Assembly (NCBI GenBank): GCA_009843815.1
Contig: VYCS01000032.1
Span: forward strand, 1 to 48,201
Length of the DNA: 48,201 nucleotides
From: Cenarchaeum sp. SB0675_bin_21
Lineage (GTDB): Archaea; Thermoproteota; Nitrososphaeria; Nitrososphaerales; Nitrosopumilaceae
Reading direction: 5' to 3'
The notes under the pieces were generated by a model. The model ran no database searches and was not told the origin of the DNA. It worked only from the letters and a program-made list of their open reading frames with translations. Position numbers and translations under genes: made by a program. This document shows, piece by piece, positions 8,150-16,717 of this stretch; the stretch's first letter is position 1; every line of letters starts with the position of its first letter.

Positions 8150-10977
8150 CATGGCAAGAGATTGAAGGTCGCTGGCAACACGTATGGGCAGACAACCATA
8201 CATTTGATGCTGAACCTGATCACCGACCAAAAAAGACAATCACCGTAGCTTATCCATATCCCAACTCACCCCAACATATAGGACATGGTCGTACTTACAC
8301 GCTAGCAGATGTCAACGCCAGGTTCTGGCGCATGCGGGGGTACAATGTACTATTCCCAATGGGATTTCATTATACGGGGACGCCCATACTGGGCATGGCA
8401 AAGCGCGTATTAAACAGAGATAGTGAATTGTTGGTGGGGTTACGCGATACATTTGGTGTGCCCGAGCAAATCATAGAAGGATTTGTCAAACCAATAAACA
8501 TAGCCAACTACTTTCGTGATGAGATAAAGACTGGAATGATGGAGATGGGTTATTCGATAGACTGGCGCCGCGAGTTCACCACCATAGATGAAGCATATAA
8601 AAAGTTCATAGAGTGGCAGATATCATCACTGCGAGATAAAAATTTGATAATACAAGGGTCACATCCGGTCGGATGGTGTCCCGAAGATCAAAATCCAGTC
8701 TCACAGCACGATACATTAGGTGATGTGGAGCCGGACTTTATAGAGTATGTTCTGGCTCGATTCATCTGGAAAGATTACATAATTCCAACAGCAACTCTAC
8801 GACCCGAGACCATATTTGGTGTGACCAACTTGTGGGTAAATCCAGATGTCATATATGACATAATACTGCGCAATGATGAAAAATGGATTGTATCCAAAGA
8901 GTGCACCACCAAATTGCAGTTTCAAGGAAGTGATGTAAAAAAGATTGGTAGTATGCCAGGCGCAAACATAATAGGTAACACAGTCAAGACTCCATTGGGC
9001 GTATACATACCCGTACTGCCGGCGCAGTTCGCTAAACCAGATACTGGAACCGGTTTTGTGATGTCGGTTCCTGCGCATGCGCCCTTTGATTATATGGCAC
9101 TGCATGATATATCAGAGGATTACAGTATATCGCCCATACCGGTGATTGCGGTTCCTGATTATGGGGATGTGCCAGCCAGAGAAGTCTGTCAAAAGTTAGA
9201 GATAAGAGATCAAAACGATACAAAGTTAGAGGAGGCCACATCGGAGATATACAACAAAGAGTTCTATACAGGAAGACTGTTAGGTATATGTGGCAAATTT
9301 GCAGGTCGCATAGTATCCGAATGCAAAGACGACATTCGTGAGTGGATACAGAGAGAACACAACTCGGAGATATTTCGCGAGCTAAATGGGGAGGTGCGAT
9401 GTAGATGTGGTACAGTGTGTGTTGTAAAGACGCTTACAGATCAATGGTTTCTAAATTACGGTGAGCACACATGGAAGCAGAAGACAAAAGAGTGTCTAAA
9501 TGGGATGAGCATACTTCCAGATGAGATATCAGGAGAGTTTAACAATGTTGTAGATTGGCTACGGGAGAGGGCCTGTGCCAGACAACACGGCATGGGAACC
9601 AATCTACCCTGGGATGATGACTGGATAGTGGAGAGTCTGTCGGATTCTACCATATACATGGCATTCTACATAATTATGAAGTTTGTGAATAGTGGCGATA
9701 TAACACCAGATTTGATGGACCAAGACTTTTTCAATTATGTATTTTATGGTAAGAGACATAGCCACGTTACATCTCAGATGGAGAAGATTCGCAGTGAATT
9801 TCTATACTACTATCCAGTGGATACGCGCCACTCTGGCCGGGACTTGGTACCAAACCACCTTACTTTCTTTGTTATGAATCATGTTGCATTATTCCCCAAA
9901 GAACATTGGCCGCATCAGATAGTAGTCAATGGTTCTGTACTGATGAATGGTAAAAAGATGTCAAAGAGTATGGGAAACATAGTGCCTCTGCGCAGCGCCA
10001 TCAAAAGATATGGTGCGGATCCCATACGTCTGGGAATAGTTATCTCTGCCGAACTACTACAGGATTCAGACATCAACCTTGAGTCAGTGACAAATATAGG
10101 AGATCGCCTAAAGCGCATGATACAAGAATGCCAAGGTGTGCAGACAGGGTTACAAAACTATGATACACATGAGGATAGATGGATTCATGCTAAACTAGAT
10201 CAGATAATCAATCGTGTCACGTATAATATGGAGATAATGAGGTTACGTGAAGCCTTACATGACATATTGTATACATTAGAGCAAGATGTGCAATGGTACC
10301 GCCGACGTCTCTTGGCAAAGGGACGGAGGGCGCCGCCAGGCATTACACATTACATATTAGATGTCAGGGCTCGACTGCTTGCGCCGTTTGCCCCCCATGT
10401 TGCCGAGCAGATGTGGAGTGATTTGGGGCACGATAACATAATATCTATGGCGGCATGGCCAGAGTCTACCAACAAGTATCATGACACAATACACGCAGAG
10501 TGGTACATGAAGTCTATTCTGAAAGACACTACAAACATAGTAAAGGTGTCTGGTATAAAGCCCAGTATTATTCGATTATACGTAGATAAATCCACCGACA
10601 TATATCAAGCCGTGTTAAACTGTGTACAGAATGACAAGACCAACATGAAAGATGTAATGAGTGATATATCATCAAATCCCAAGACCACACACCTGAGGAG
10701 ACATCCCAACAAAATTGCAAAGTATCTCAAAGACATACTCTCAGAACCTGCAGACATACGTAAGGCTCGATTGAACAACAGTACATTTGATGAAGAGAGT
10801 ATTTTAGCGTCTGAAATGAGATACATGATAAAGACAGAGTTTGATTGCGACGTTCACGTATATACAAACGATACTGATGCATCTAATGATCCTGGTAGAA
10901 AGGCAAAGTTTGCCAGGTCATATCATCCTGCAATATTCATAGAAGGATATACCGCAGATACAAGCGATGAGCAATAA
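8146..10977 (+). CDS. leuS: Leucyl-tRNA synthetase, archaeal/eukaryotic type
   Basis: Charges tRNA-Leu. The class I signatures are both present: HIGH in SPQHIGHGRTYT near residue 27-30 and KMSKS in NGKKMSKSMGNIVPL around residue 605-610. Between them lies the editing (CP1) domain with ATLRPETIFGVTNLWVNP, the threonine-rich discrimination segment. The protein is about 943 residues, matching archaeal LeuRS rather than the shorter bacterial form. The ATG at 8146 overlaps the alaS TGA, which decides the start over an in-frame ATG eight codons upstream. The stop is followed after 6 bases by the target duplication of the mini-element at 10992-11453, so the insertion removed or moved the original terminator region. 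Confidence 0.96.
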   Translation: MTWQEIEGRWQHVWADNHTFDAEPDHRPKKTITVAYPYPNSPQHIGHGRTYTLADVNARFWRMRGYNVLFPMGFHYTGTPILGMAKRVLNRDSELLVGLRDTFGVPEQIIEGFVKPINIANYFRDEIKTGMMEMGYSIDWRREFTTIDEAYKKFIEWQISSLRDKNLIIQGSHPVGWCPEDQNPVSQHDTLGDVEPDFIEYVLARFIWKDYIIPTATLRPETIFGVTNLWVNPDVIYDIILRNDEKWIVSKECTTKLQFQGSDVKKIGSMPGANIIGNTVKTPLGVYIPVLPAQFAKPDTGTGFVMSVPAHAPFDYMALHDISEDYSISPIPVIAVPDYGDVPAREVCQKLEIRDQNDTKLEEATSEIYNKEFYTGRLLGICGKFAGRIVSECKDDIREWIQREHNSEIFRELNGEVRCRCGTVCVVKTLTDQWFLNYGEHTWKQKTKECLNGMSILPDEISGEFNNVVDWLRERACARQHGMGTNLPWDDDWIVESLSDSTIYMAFYIIMKFVNSGDITPDLMDQDFFNYVFYGKRHSHVTSQMEKIRSEFLYYYPVDTRHSGRDLVPNHLTFFVMNHVALFPKEHWPHQIVVNGSVLMNGKKMSKSMGNIVPLRSAIKRYGADPIRLGIVISAELLQDSDINLESVTNIGDRLKRMIQECQGVQTGLQNYDTHEDRWIHAKLDQIINRVTYNMEIMRLREALHDILYTLEQDVQWYRRRLLAKGRRAPPGITHYILDVRARLLAPFAPHVAEQMWSDLGHDNIISMAAWPESTNKYHDTIHAEWYMKSILKDTTNIVKVSGIKPSIIRLYVDKSTDIYQAVLNCVQNDKTNMKDVMSDISSNPKTTHLRRHPNKIAKYLKDILSEPADIRKARLNNSTFDEESILASEMRYMIKTEFDCDVHVYTNDTDASNDPGRKAKFARSYHPAIFIEGYTADTSDEQ

Positions 10978-10983
10978 TACATA

Positions 10984-10991
10984 CAGAACTA
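10984..10991. repeat. Target-site duplication, left copy
   Basis: CAGAACTA directly abuts the left terminal inverted repeat and is identical to 11454-11461. The empty site can be reconstructed as one copy of CAGAACTA between the leuS stop and AATAACG. Confidence 0.85.
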
Positions 10992-11453
10992 GGTTCCTCC
11001 CGCAAGGACGGGTGGTGGTTGTTGTGTGTTGGATGATGTTAAATACACCATTGAACCGTACTATGTAGTGGCATCAGTAAAAAATAGCAGGGCTATAACG
11101 CGCCCACTCACAAAAAATTTGGGTATGCGGCATGTGTTCGAACATGTCAGGAAGGTGGCGTACATTATAGCGAATAATACGGGAAAGGATACCTATGGTG
11201 TTAATGCATTGATGTATAGTACAATGCGCGGCCCTGACCCCAAAGTACGTTCACCTATAACGCAGACCGCCATACGGGACGGGGTCGTCGCCTATAAAAC
11301 GCACAAAACAAAGACTGCGCAGGGCATGAAGGTGTCTGAGCCTATATTTCGTAATCCGGTTGTAAAGTTGAAAAACCAGGATTGCTGGAGCAACTGGGCC
11401 GACAGACTATCCCGCGTGGCGATGTGACATCACCCGACTTTGCGGGAGGAACC
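10992..11453. mobile_element. 462-bp mini-element with TIRs and 8-bp target duplication
   Basis: The left end (10992-11014) begins GGTTCCTCCCGCAAGG and the right end (11431-11453) is its reverse complement at 21 of 23 positions. Each end is itself a hairpin of the CCCG/CGGG type followed by AGGAACC. Immediately outside lie exact CAGAACTA copies at 10984-10991 and 11454-11461, a clean 8-bp target-site duplication. The interior encodes a 133-residue fragment that looks like the N-terminus of a TnpB protein, with no catalytic part. The right end resembles the terminal hairpin of tnpB guide RNAs. A derivative lacking its own nuclease core, moved in trans, is the simplest reading; a TIR plus TSD is unusual for IS605-type DNA. 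Confidence 0.85.
11026..11427 (+). pseudogene. TnpB-like N-terminal fragment inside the mini-element
   Basis: A 133-residue open frame from a GTG. Residues 80-125 read like the TnpB N-terminal segment that precedes the RuvC domain: ITQTAIRDGVVAYKTHKTK, then EPIFRNPVVKL, then a short basic/aromatic stretch. No RuvC motif or zinc finger follows, as the frame stops at the right inverted repeat. It is therefore a probable deletion remnant of a tnpB gene carried as cargo. Whether the truncated protein is made or does anything is unknown; the frame is clean, with no internal stops, which either means recent deletion or selection. Confidence 0.55.
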
Positions 11454-11461
11454 CAGAACTA
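11454..11461. repeat. Target-site duplication, right copy
   Basis: CAGAACTA directly follows the right terminal inverted repeat, identical to the left copy. Confidence 0.85.
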
Positions 11462-11615
11462 AATAACGTGTGGCAGGCTGACAGTGGTCTTGTATATGTC
11501 TGGCAGACCTCCATAGACCTAAAATTTTTTCCATGCAGGATGCATCACTGGTATAGACGGCATCATGACAGTTTAGGGTATGTACCTCATTTTATATAGA
11601 AAGACTAAATATAGA

Positions 11616-11642
11616 AAACAAATTAAAAAAAGAAGAGTTTTT
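11616..11642 (-). terminator. T-rich terminator after the secreted coiled-coil gene
   Basis: On the minus strand the stop at 11643 is followed by runs of T (complement of A-tracts at 11616-11633), the usual archaeal intrinsic termination signal. No strong hairpin is needed or seen. Confidence 0.5.
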
Positions 11643-13034
11643 CTACTGGGCCGTACAAGAGCCGCCAGCTACTGTAGAGTATTGTATCTGCACCAACAGC
11701 TGACTTACATTCGGCATGCTGCCGCGAACTTCCATGTTGCTATTACTAAACGATATTGGGTATTCAGTAGGCGATATTGCGCCGTCCGAATCAAATCCTA
11801 TTGATACATTAGAACTAGCATCGTTGGGGAATTGTAAATCAAAGCTTGCAAAGCTCGCCAAGTCTGGACTCCATCCACTGCCTACTGCATTGCCGATTAT
11901 GTTAGTTATCTGTACTGGGTCATTGTTACATGATATAACCTGTCTGAATGGCTTTATGATGCTGCTAGTAGTATCAGCAGTTATAGTCAAAAGAAGTGTG
12001 TCGCTATTGGTCAGTGTTGGATTGGAGCTGGTACCACGACCAGTATCCAAAGTGCAGGTGACAGACTGGCTTCCTAGATATTCCACTGTGATCTGATATT
12101 CAAATGAGTACGATGATCGTGTAGAGTCGGCTATCCTTGTGCCATCTTCAACTTGTCTACTGGAAAAGTCCAGTGTGCTTCCAACAAGTAGGGGCCTTAG
12201 GTTAAACTCAGCATCACGATTCAAGACACCATAACTACCCGAGGATATCTCAAATCTGCTGTTATACAAGTCCCTGTTATCCACCTTCAGATAGTTCTCT
12301 TTAGTACTAGAGTTAGGACTGTTCGTTGGTATTATGGGAGTTTGTGGTGTGCGAACATCAGTGCTGACACTGTCTATGCTTACAGGTCCATCACAACTAA
12401 ACGTCATGTCCAAAAAGTAGACTGTATCTCCAGATACGGTTCTCTTGTTGCCACTAACTTTGTAGTCATAGCTGTTTACATCCTGATTGAGTACCTTACG
12501 AACTAGGTTGGCTGAAGAAACTTGTGCCGGTTCTTGAAGTTGTGTTCCCAGAGAGCCTAGGCTAGTCTCTATCGCTTGCAGGCGTGTACTGATAGCAAGA
12601 TTGTTGTTATCTACAGTTGTCTTTAATAGATCCAGACGTTGCTCAATGCCAGAGCTACCTCCACTGCCAAGTACAGTTTGAATAGAGTCAATCTTTGAAT
12701 TCATCTCTAGTATCTGAGATGTGAGGCCATTTAGCTGGTTCCTGTTGGATTCTGCAGTAGTCTGTATGGCCAACAATGCAGTGTTAAATCCAGATATGGT
12801 TGACTTTACCTCAGACAGATCTGAGTTTATTGCTGCTGTAGATACAAGTACATTGTCAAGTTTTGCCACCATATCAGCGATTGGGGATAGAGTCTCAACA
12901 ATACCGTCGACTGCATCCTTTATGTCAGATGTGGTCGACTCTATAGTCCGTATACGTTCTGAATTGGTCTGTGCATATGCATCATATGCTGTTCCCACCG
13001 CAACTAATAGTAAGAGCATTATTACAATTTTCAT
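11643..13034 (-). CDS. Secreted protein with N-terminal coiled coil and beta-rich C-terminal half
   Basis: I do not recognise a named family. Residues 1-21 (MKIVIMLLLLVAVGTAYDAYA) form a clear Sec signal peptide ending in AYA-Q. Residues 25-175 are heptad-rich with repeated S/T-L-x-x-I spacing, a long coiled coil or stalk. Residues 185-463 are rich in Ser, Thr, Asn and beta-prone, with few Lys, typical of an extracellular domain; Cys residues are spaced singly (FSCDG, VTCTLD, ISCNN, GGSCTAQ) and could form disulfides. There is no C-terminal membrane anchor. The shape suggests a cell-surface or S-layer-associated stalked protein. It stands alone between the mini-element and a pair of small coiled-coil genes. 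Confidence 0.7.
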   Translation of the reverse strand: MKIVIMLLLLVAVGTAYDAYAQTNSERIRTIESTTSDIKDAVDGIVETLSPIADMVAKLDNVLVSTAAINSDLSEVKSTISGFNTALLAIQTTAESNRNQLNGLTSQILEMNSKIDSIQTVLGSGGSSGIEQRLDLLKTTVDNNNLAISTRLQAIETSLGSLGTQLQEPAQVSSANLVRKVLNQDVNSYDYKVSGNKRTVSGDTVYFLDMTFSCDGPVSIDSVSTDVRTPQTPIIPTNSPNSSTKENYLKVDNRDLYNSRFEISSGSYGVLNRDAEFNLRPLLVGSTLDFSSRQVEDGTRIADSTRSSYSFEYQITVEYLGSQSVTCTLDTGRGTSSNPTLTNSDTLLLTITADTTSSIIKPFRQVISCNNDPVQITNIIGNAVGSGWSPDLASFASFDLQFPNDASSNVSIGFDSDGAISPTEYPISFSNSNMEVRGSMPNVSQLLVQIQYSTVAGGSCTAQ

Positions 13035-13163
13035 TTATTAGTAATCACAGAATACGTTATAATGTACAAAGTTAAAAAATAATAAGTAAATCATCAATTT
13101 TTGTTGATTCACATTAATAGAGTTGCATTATAGGTGACATAACATCTGCTAAAACCCTGTAGC

Positions 13164-13170
13164 TATTTAA
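13164..13170 (+). promoter_or_regulatory. Box A for the 82-residue coiled-coil gene
   Basis: TATTTAA centred 27 bases upstream of the ATG at 13194, the spacing expected of a leaderless archaeal transcript. Confidence 0.6.
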
Positions 13171-13193
13171 CGAACACCAACTGATATTACGGT

Positions 13194-13442
13194 ATGGGTA
13201 ACTCTGTTAAGGATGAACTGACGGAACTAGAAGCAAAATATAGTGAGCTGAAAAACGAGCTTGAGAAAGGACGCTCCGATCTACAAAAGAAACAACACGA
13301 ACGTGAGGAGTTGGTTAGGAGGTATAATGAGTTGGGACTAGAGTGTAAAGAGTTAGAACAAAAGTTAACGCTCATCTATGAGGATGACGAGAAGATTGAG
13401 CGGGAGATATACAATTTGAAAACAAGGAATGATATTTACTAG
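13194..13442 (+). CDS. Small coiled-coil protein (82 aa)
   Basis: Almost entirely charged heptads from residue 6 to 75 (ELEAKYSELKNELEKGRSDL and onwards), a single long alpha-helical coiled coil with no signal peptide or membrane segment. One Cys lies in LECKELEQKL. A good box A 27 bases upstream supports real expression from the ATG. Its stop codon TAG overlaps the stop of the convergent 35-residue gene on the other strand. The pair may form a heteromeric coiled coil, which is speculation from their proximity; no family function is known to me. Confidence 0.65.
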   Translation: MGNSVKDELTELEAKYSELKNELEKGRSDLQKKQHEREELVRRYNELGLECKELEQKLTLIYEDDEKIEREIYNLKTRNDIY

Positions 13443-13546
13443 AGTTTATCCAATCTTGCTCTCCAATCTCTCAGATCACTCCTAAGACGATCGATTTTGG
13501 TATTTATTCTAGCTATCTCTTTTAGCTGCTCCTCGACAGTATCCAT
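13439..13546 (-). CDS. Very small coiled-coil protein (35 aa)
   Basis: Reads MDTVEEQLKEIARINTKI and ends RSDLRDWRARLDKL: one amphipathic helix with I/L at heptad positions. The in-frame extension upstream is low-quality, and a textbook TTTAAATA box A (complement at 13570-13577) sits 27 bases before this ATG, so the short form is the likely product. It converges on the 82-residue coiled-coil gene with the two stop codons overlapping. Function unknown. Confidence 0.6.
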   Translation of the reverse strand: MDTVEEQLKEIARINTKIDRLRSDLRDWRARLDKL

Positions 13547-13569
13547 ATTGTATAATATGATGCAAAGCG

Positions 13570-13577
13570 TATTTAAA
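13570..13577 (-). promoter_or_regulatory. Box A for the 35-residue gene
   Basis: TTTAAATA on the minus strand, centred about 27 bases from the ATG at 13546. It supports expression of this tiny gene. Confidence 0.6.
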
Positions 13578-13857
13578 ATATTCCTCGGCTGAAAATGTAT
13601 TCCACAAACATATACTAGTAAAACAGCGTTACAAAACTTGTGTTTAACCAAGTGATATAATAGTTCCAAAGGTACAAGGTTTGCATATCTATTTTGCCAG
13701 CATATATTTCTGGTATACGACCGGCTTACTCTATGCATTTTTAATGGGAGGGTTCGCGCCTACTAATCCAGTAACAATACACACGGTAGACTCGAGTATA
13801 TAATTCCAGAACCCAAAATGCGTAATCGTTAAAAACAAAATATTACCTAGATCACCA

Positions 13858-14994
13858 ATGAAACAATCTATAAAAGATTCTAAAATCCAAACCAAAGACA
13901 GTCGATTGCTGGTGATATGTGTAGATAGAGACAACGACATTGGTGATAAAGCCAATATAGAGACACCAGCAGTAGGAAGAGACGCGTGTATAGAGGCTGC
14001 ACAACGGTTGGCACTGGAAGACCCTGAAGATGCAGACTCCAACTCCATATTTGCAGCTATAAAGATGTATGAGGATTTGGTGAGTCAGGGGTACAAAGCC
14101 GAAGTAGTCACCGTAGCAGGATCAGCGGATCGTGGTGTTGCCGCCGATGAAAAGATAATCAAGGAAGTCAAATACACAATAGAAAAGTTTCCGGCGACAG
14201 GTGTCATAGTTGTTTCAGATGGCGAGGATGATGAATCAGTCATACCCATAATACAAGGGGTTGTGCCTGTGGTGTCGGTAAAGCGGGTAGTCATGAAGGT
14301 AAGCCGAAGTGTCGAGTACTCGTACGCAGTCTTTGGCAAGTATCTAAAGATGATAGCGTATGACCCCAAATACTCCAAGTTCTTCTTGGGTCTACCGGGT
14401 ATATTGTTACTTATAGGAGGCATTGGTAGTGTCTTTGGATACACTGCAGAGATATTTGCCGTACTAGTCAGCATATTTGGTGGAGCACTGTTGGTGCGTG
14501 CCTTTGATGTGGACAAGACTCTCTACAAGTGGACACGGCCAACCCCATCTGGATTCATTCGGTTGTTTATGCTGGTAGGCGGAATTATACTGATACTATC
14601 ATCCATACCTGCTGGGTTAACAGCACTGGATCCCATAGTGCTTAGTGGAGGAACAGATATCATATCTGCCATAACTGACAAAGAGATACTAGGTCAGTTT
14701 GTGGCCGGAGCGCTCCCCATATTATGGGTAGGAATAGGAGTCATCTTTGCTGGTACACTTCTAGGAAATATGGTTGGCAGTAATAGGGCCCACACCATAG
14801 ACATACTTCGGCTGGCGGTATTAGCATCACTGTATCCCATTGTGTATCAATTTACCAACATTGTGTTGCATGATGAGACCTCATTCACACTGATACCTCC
14901 ACTATTGGCAGGTTTGGCGGCAACACTAACGATTGCAGCGTTACTGTTTTGGAGGAAGCGTAAACACAAAGACGAGACTGAGTCTCAACCATGA
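13858..14994 (+). CDS. DUF373 family membrane protein
   Basis: Matches the archaeal DUF373 family as I know it: a cytoplasmic N-terminal domain with LLVICVDRDNDIGDKA and ETPAVGRDACIEAA, then SDGEDDESVIPIIQG, followed by a C-terminal membrane part. Five hydrophobic segments are visible from about residue 178 (FFLGLPGILLLIGGIGSVFG, then LVSIFGGALLV, LFMLVGGIILILSS, ILWVGIGVIFAGTLL, LLAGLAATLTIAALLFW). The biochemical role of the family is not established. The ATG at 13858 follows A/T-rich promoter-like DNA. The gene is directly followed, from the base after its stop, by decayed tnpB DNA. Confidence 0.85.
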   Translation: MKQSIKDSKIQTKDSRLLVICVDRDNDIGDKANIETPAVGRDACIEAAQRLALEDPEDADSNSIFAAIKMYEDLVSQGYKAEVVTVAGSADRGVAADEKIIKEVKYTIEKFPATGVIVVSDGEDDESVIPIIQGVVPVVSVKRVVMKVSRSVEYSYAVFGKYLKMIAYDPKYSKFFLGLPGILLLIGGIGSVFGYTAEIFAVLVSIFGGALLVRAFDVDKTLYKWTRPTPSGFIRLFMLVGGIILILSSIPAGLTALDPIVLSGGTDIISAITDKEILGQFVAGALPILWVGIGVIFAGTLLGNMVGSNRAHTIDILRLAVLASLYPIVYQFTNIVLHDETSFTLIPPLLAGLAATLTIAALLFWRKRKHKDETESQP

Positions 14995-15000
14995 GTTTAT

Positions 15001-15396
15001 GCAGATACAGCCCACAAAGATAAAGCAACATGCCCAGACAAACGGCAAATTAGAGTAGTTTCACGGTGAGATACCGCGCAAGTAAAAGTGGCTTTCAGAC
15101 ATACATGAGATTATACACTAGGGGAACCACAGACCTCACATGTCCCGGGGTTGGGACAATTTGGAAAATCCTGCCAAGGCGTTTATACGCAAGATGCTAC
15201 CTAAAGAATTCACCATAGTAGACGAGTAGTCTGGGAGGGCACATGATGTCACGTAGATTGCAAACTAATTTTGGGATTGCGCATATGGATGCCACAGTCA
15301 ACATCTCTCACTACACATTGAGTAGAATAATAAGTTTAGAAACCATAGGCCGTTTATTCGCTATACGACAAGGCTGGAATGGTCTTGAGAGGAAAG
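15001..15396 (+). pseudogene. Decayed tnpB related to the intact copy at 35829
   Basis: Short patches match the intact gene in order. CAGATACA...CAAAGATAA at 15003-15022 resembles the codons for RYNNQKKDW. A GTTDLTCP reading at about 15122-15147 parallels GTSSTCP before the zinc finger, and HMDATVNI at about 15281-15305 parallels HIDRDDVAAINI, the last RuvC motif with two codons missing. Between them are stops, frameshifts and deletions, so no protein is made. The patch order and the shared downstream module identify the source family; the alignment was done by eye. Confidence 0.5.
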
Positions 15397-15552
15397 ATAC
15401 ATCTCGCGACACTCACAATACCCAGTGTCGTTGGTGACGTGATGGCCGGTACAGGCTGTTCAAAGGTCGGGTGTCAAAGTCCAACCAACAAAGAACGTCT
15501 CAATGTAACTCCTCTGGATGGTGGTTCGCCACCAACATCTGCCGCACGGCAG
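15397..15552 (+). ncRNA. Repeated tnpB 3' module (candidate omega-RNA), relic copy
   Basis: About 125 bases from 15397 align with 37465-37590 downstream of the intact tnpB, with roughly 14 differences in the first 104 positions, nearly all transitions, while the surrounding coding DNA is badly decayed. The module is followed by two perfect hairpins, GGTGG-TTCG-CCACC (15520-15533) and CTGCCG-CA-CGGCAG (15539-15552). A conserved structured tail at this place is where the guide RNA scaffold of TnpB is expected. A short open frame (VGDVMAGT, then TNKERL) runs through both copies, so a coding explanation is not excluded. Confidence 0.5.
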
Positions 15553-15622
15553 GCCGGTAACTGACGCGACGTTTAGTTACCAGCTCATACTTTCTATATA
15601 ACTCCACCACACAAACATAGTA

Positions 15623-16414
15623 ATGAGATATCCTCACGACATCATACTTCGCTATTTGGGGCTGTACAACATATACTCACGACGATTAGAACATGAGATA
15701 AAGCAAGGAACCATACCTGGCCACATAGCAGTAATACTTGATGGAAATAGGCGGTGGGCAAAAAAACAACTTGTTCTGGAGAAAGCAGGCCATTTTCGTG
15801 GAGCCGACGCTGTAGAGAACTTGTTGGATTGGTGCGAGGAGTTAGGCATCAAAATAGTTACATTATACGTATTATCCGCAGAAAATCTATCTAGAGAAGA
15901 TGAAGAGTTATCGTATCTCTATCAATTGATAGAGGCCCGGCTCTGGAAGTTATACAATGATCCTCGAATACATCGCAATCAAACCAGAATATGTGCCATA
16001 GGCAAAATGGAACTTTTACCTGATAGCATACTTGATGCACTAAAAAAACTGGATGAGGCAACCAAGTCGTATAGCCGTAGATATCTAAACATAGCAATGG
16101 CGTATGGCGGCCAAGATGAGGTATTAGATGCAATAAAGAAGATTGTTGCAAAGGTTTGCAGAGGAGAAATTCATGTGAACGACATTACTGCCAAAGAGAT
16201 TGAGTCAAACTTGTATACATCACACCTTCCCCAATCATCACCAGATATGATACTGCGCACATCAGGGGAGAAGAGATTAAGTGGATTTTTACTGTGGCAA
16301 GGAGCATATAGTGAGCTTGTCTTTATGGACATATTATGGCCAGAATTTAGAAAAATAGATTTGTTAAGAGCAATACGTACGTTTCAGAAACGTAAGCGTC
16401 GCATGGGTAAGTGA
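15623..16414 (+). CDS. uppS: Isoprenyl (undecaprenyl/polyprenyl) diphosphate synthase, cis type
   Basis: Condenses isopentenyl diphosphate with allylic diphosphates in cis to make the lipid carrier for glycosylation of surface proteins. The family motif HIAVILDGNRRWAKK (residues 35-48, catalytic Asp) is followed by the GHFRGADAVENLLDWCEELGI and LYVLSAENLSR motifs, and near the C-terminus by SSPDMILRTSGEKRLSGFLLWQGAYSEL and WPEF. Length 263 residues is normal for archaeal enzymes, which carry this N-terminal extension. A TATATAA box A about 25 bases upstream supports the ATG at 15623. It stands as a single-gene unit with a small hairpin after the stop. Confidence 0.95.
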   Translation: MRYPHDIILRYLGLYNIYSRRLEHEIKQGTIPGHIAVILDGNRRWAKKQLVLEKAGHFRGADAVENLLDWCEELGIKIVTLYVLSAENLSREDEELSYLYQLIEARLWKLYNDPRIHRNQTRICAIGKMELLPDSILDALKKLDEATKSYSRRYLNIAMAYGGQDEVLDAIKKIVAKVCRGEIHVNDITAKEIESNLYTSHLPQSSPDMILRTSGEKRLSGFLLWQGAYSELVFMDILWPEFRKIDLLRAIRTFQKRKRRMGK

Positions 16415-16415
16415 T

Positions 16416-16440
16416 GAGCGGCACCATTAGTCGCTCTTGT
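16416..16440 (+). terminator. Hairpin after uppS
   Basis: GAGCG (16416-16420) pairs with CGCTC (16432-16436), followed by TTGT. A weak intrinsic terminator candidate immediately after the uppS stop. Confidence 0.35.
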
Positions 16441-16503
16441 AAAGTTCGAGCAAGCCATACCCATCTGAGCCATCAGTGTGGAGATTCACTATTAAAAAAA
16501 GAA

Positions 16504-16660
16504 TCACTCTTCTGCGAGCTCGACACAAGTACCGTCTACAACTTGCGTTATCACAAATTTTGACCCAACCAGATCACCGTATTCAGTCAGAGTTAGATCA
16601 CCAGAAGATCCCTGCATATGGGCTGCCATACGGAACCATACGGAACCATCCGGCATCGCA
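16504..16660 (-). pseudogene. C-terminal remnant of a second ligand-binding protein
   Basis: On the minus strand an in-frame stretch reads GSSGDLTLTEYGDLVGSKF, then VITQVVDGTCVELAEE and a stop. This has the C-terminal pattern of branched-chain-amino-acid-type binding proteins, in which a G-x-x-GxLxLxxxGD motif precedes a two-strand end. The intact protein immediately upstream ends GSAGPLRLTDNGDLAYAEYS. There is no start, and the upstream part is lost after a short tandem repeat of CGGAACCATA (16631-16650). It is best read as the relic of a tandem paralogue. Confidence 0.55.
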
Positions 16661-16717
16661 CGACATCCAAGTCACATTATAAAAAGATCATAAAAATAAC
16701 ACAGTTTTGGAAATAGG

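Noticed and set aside
11580-11804. Plus-strand open frame antisense to the secreted coiled-coil gene
   Set aside because: It lies in the shadow of the 11643-13034 gene and shows no protein-like pattern.
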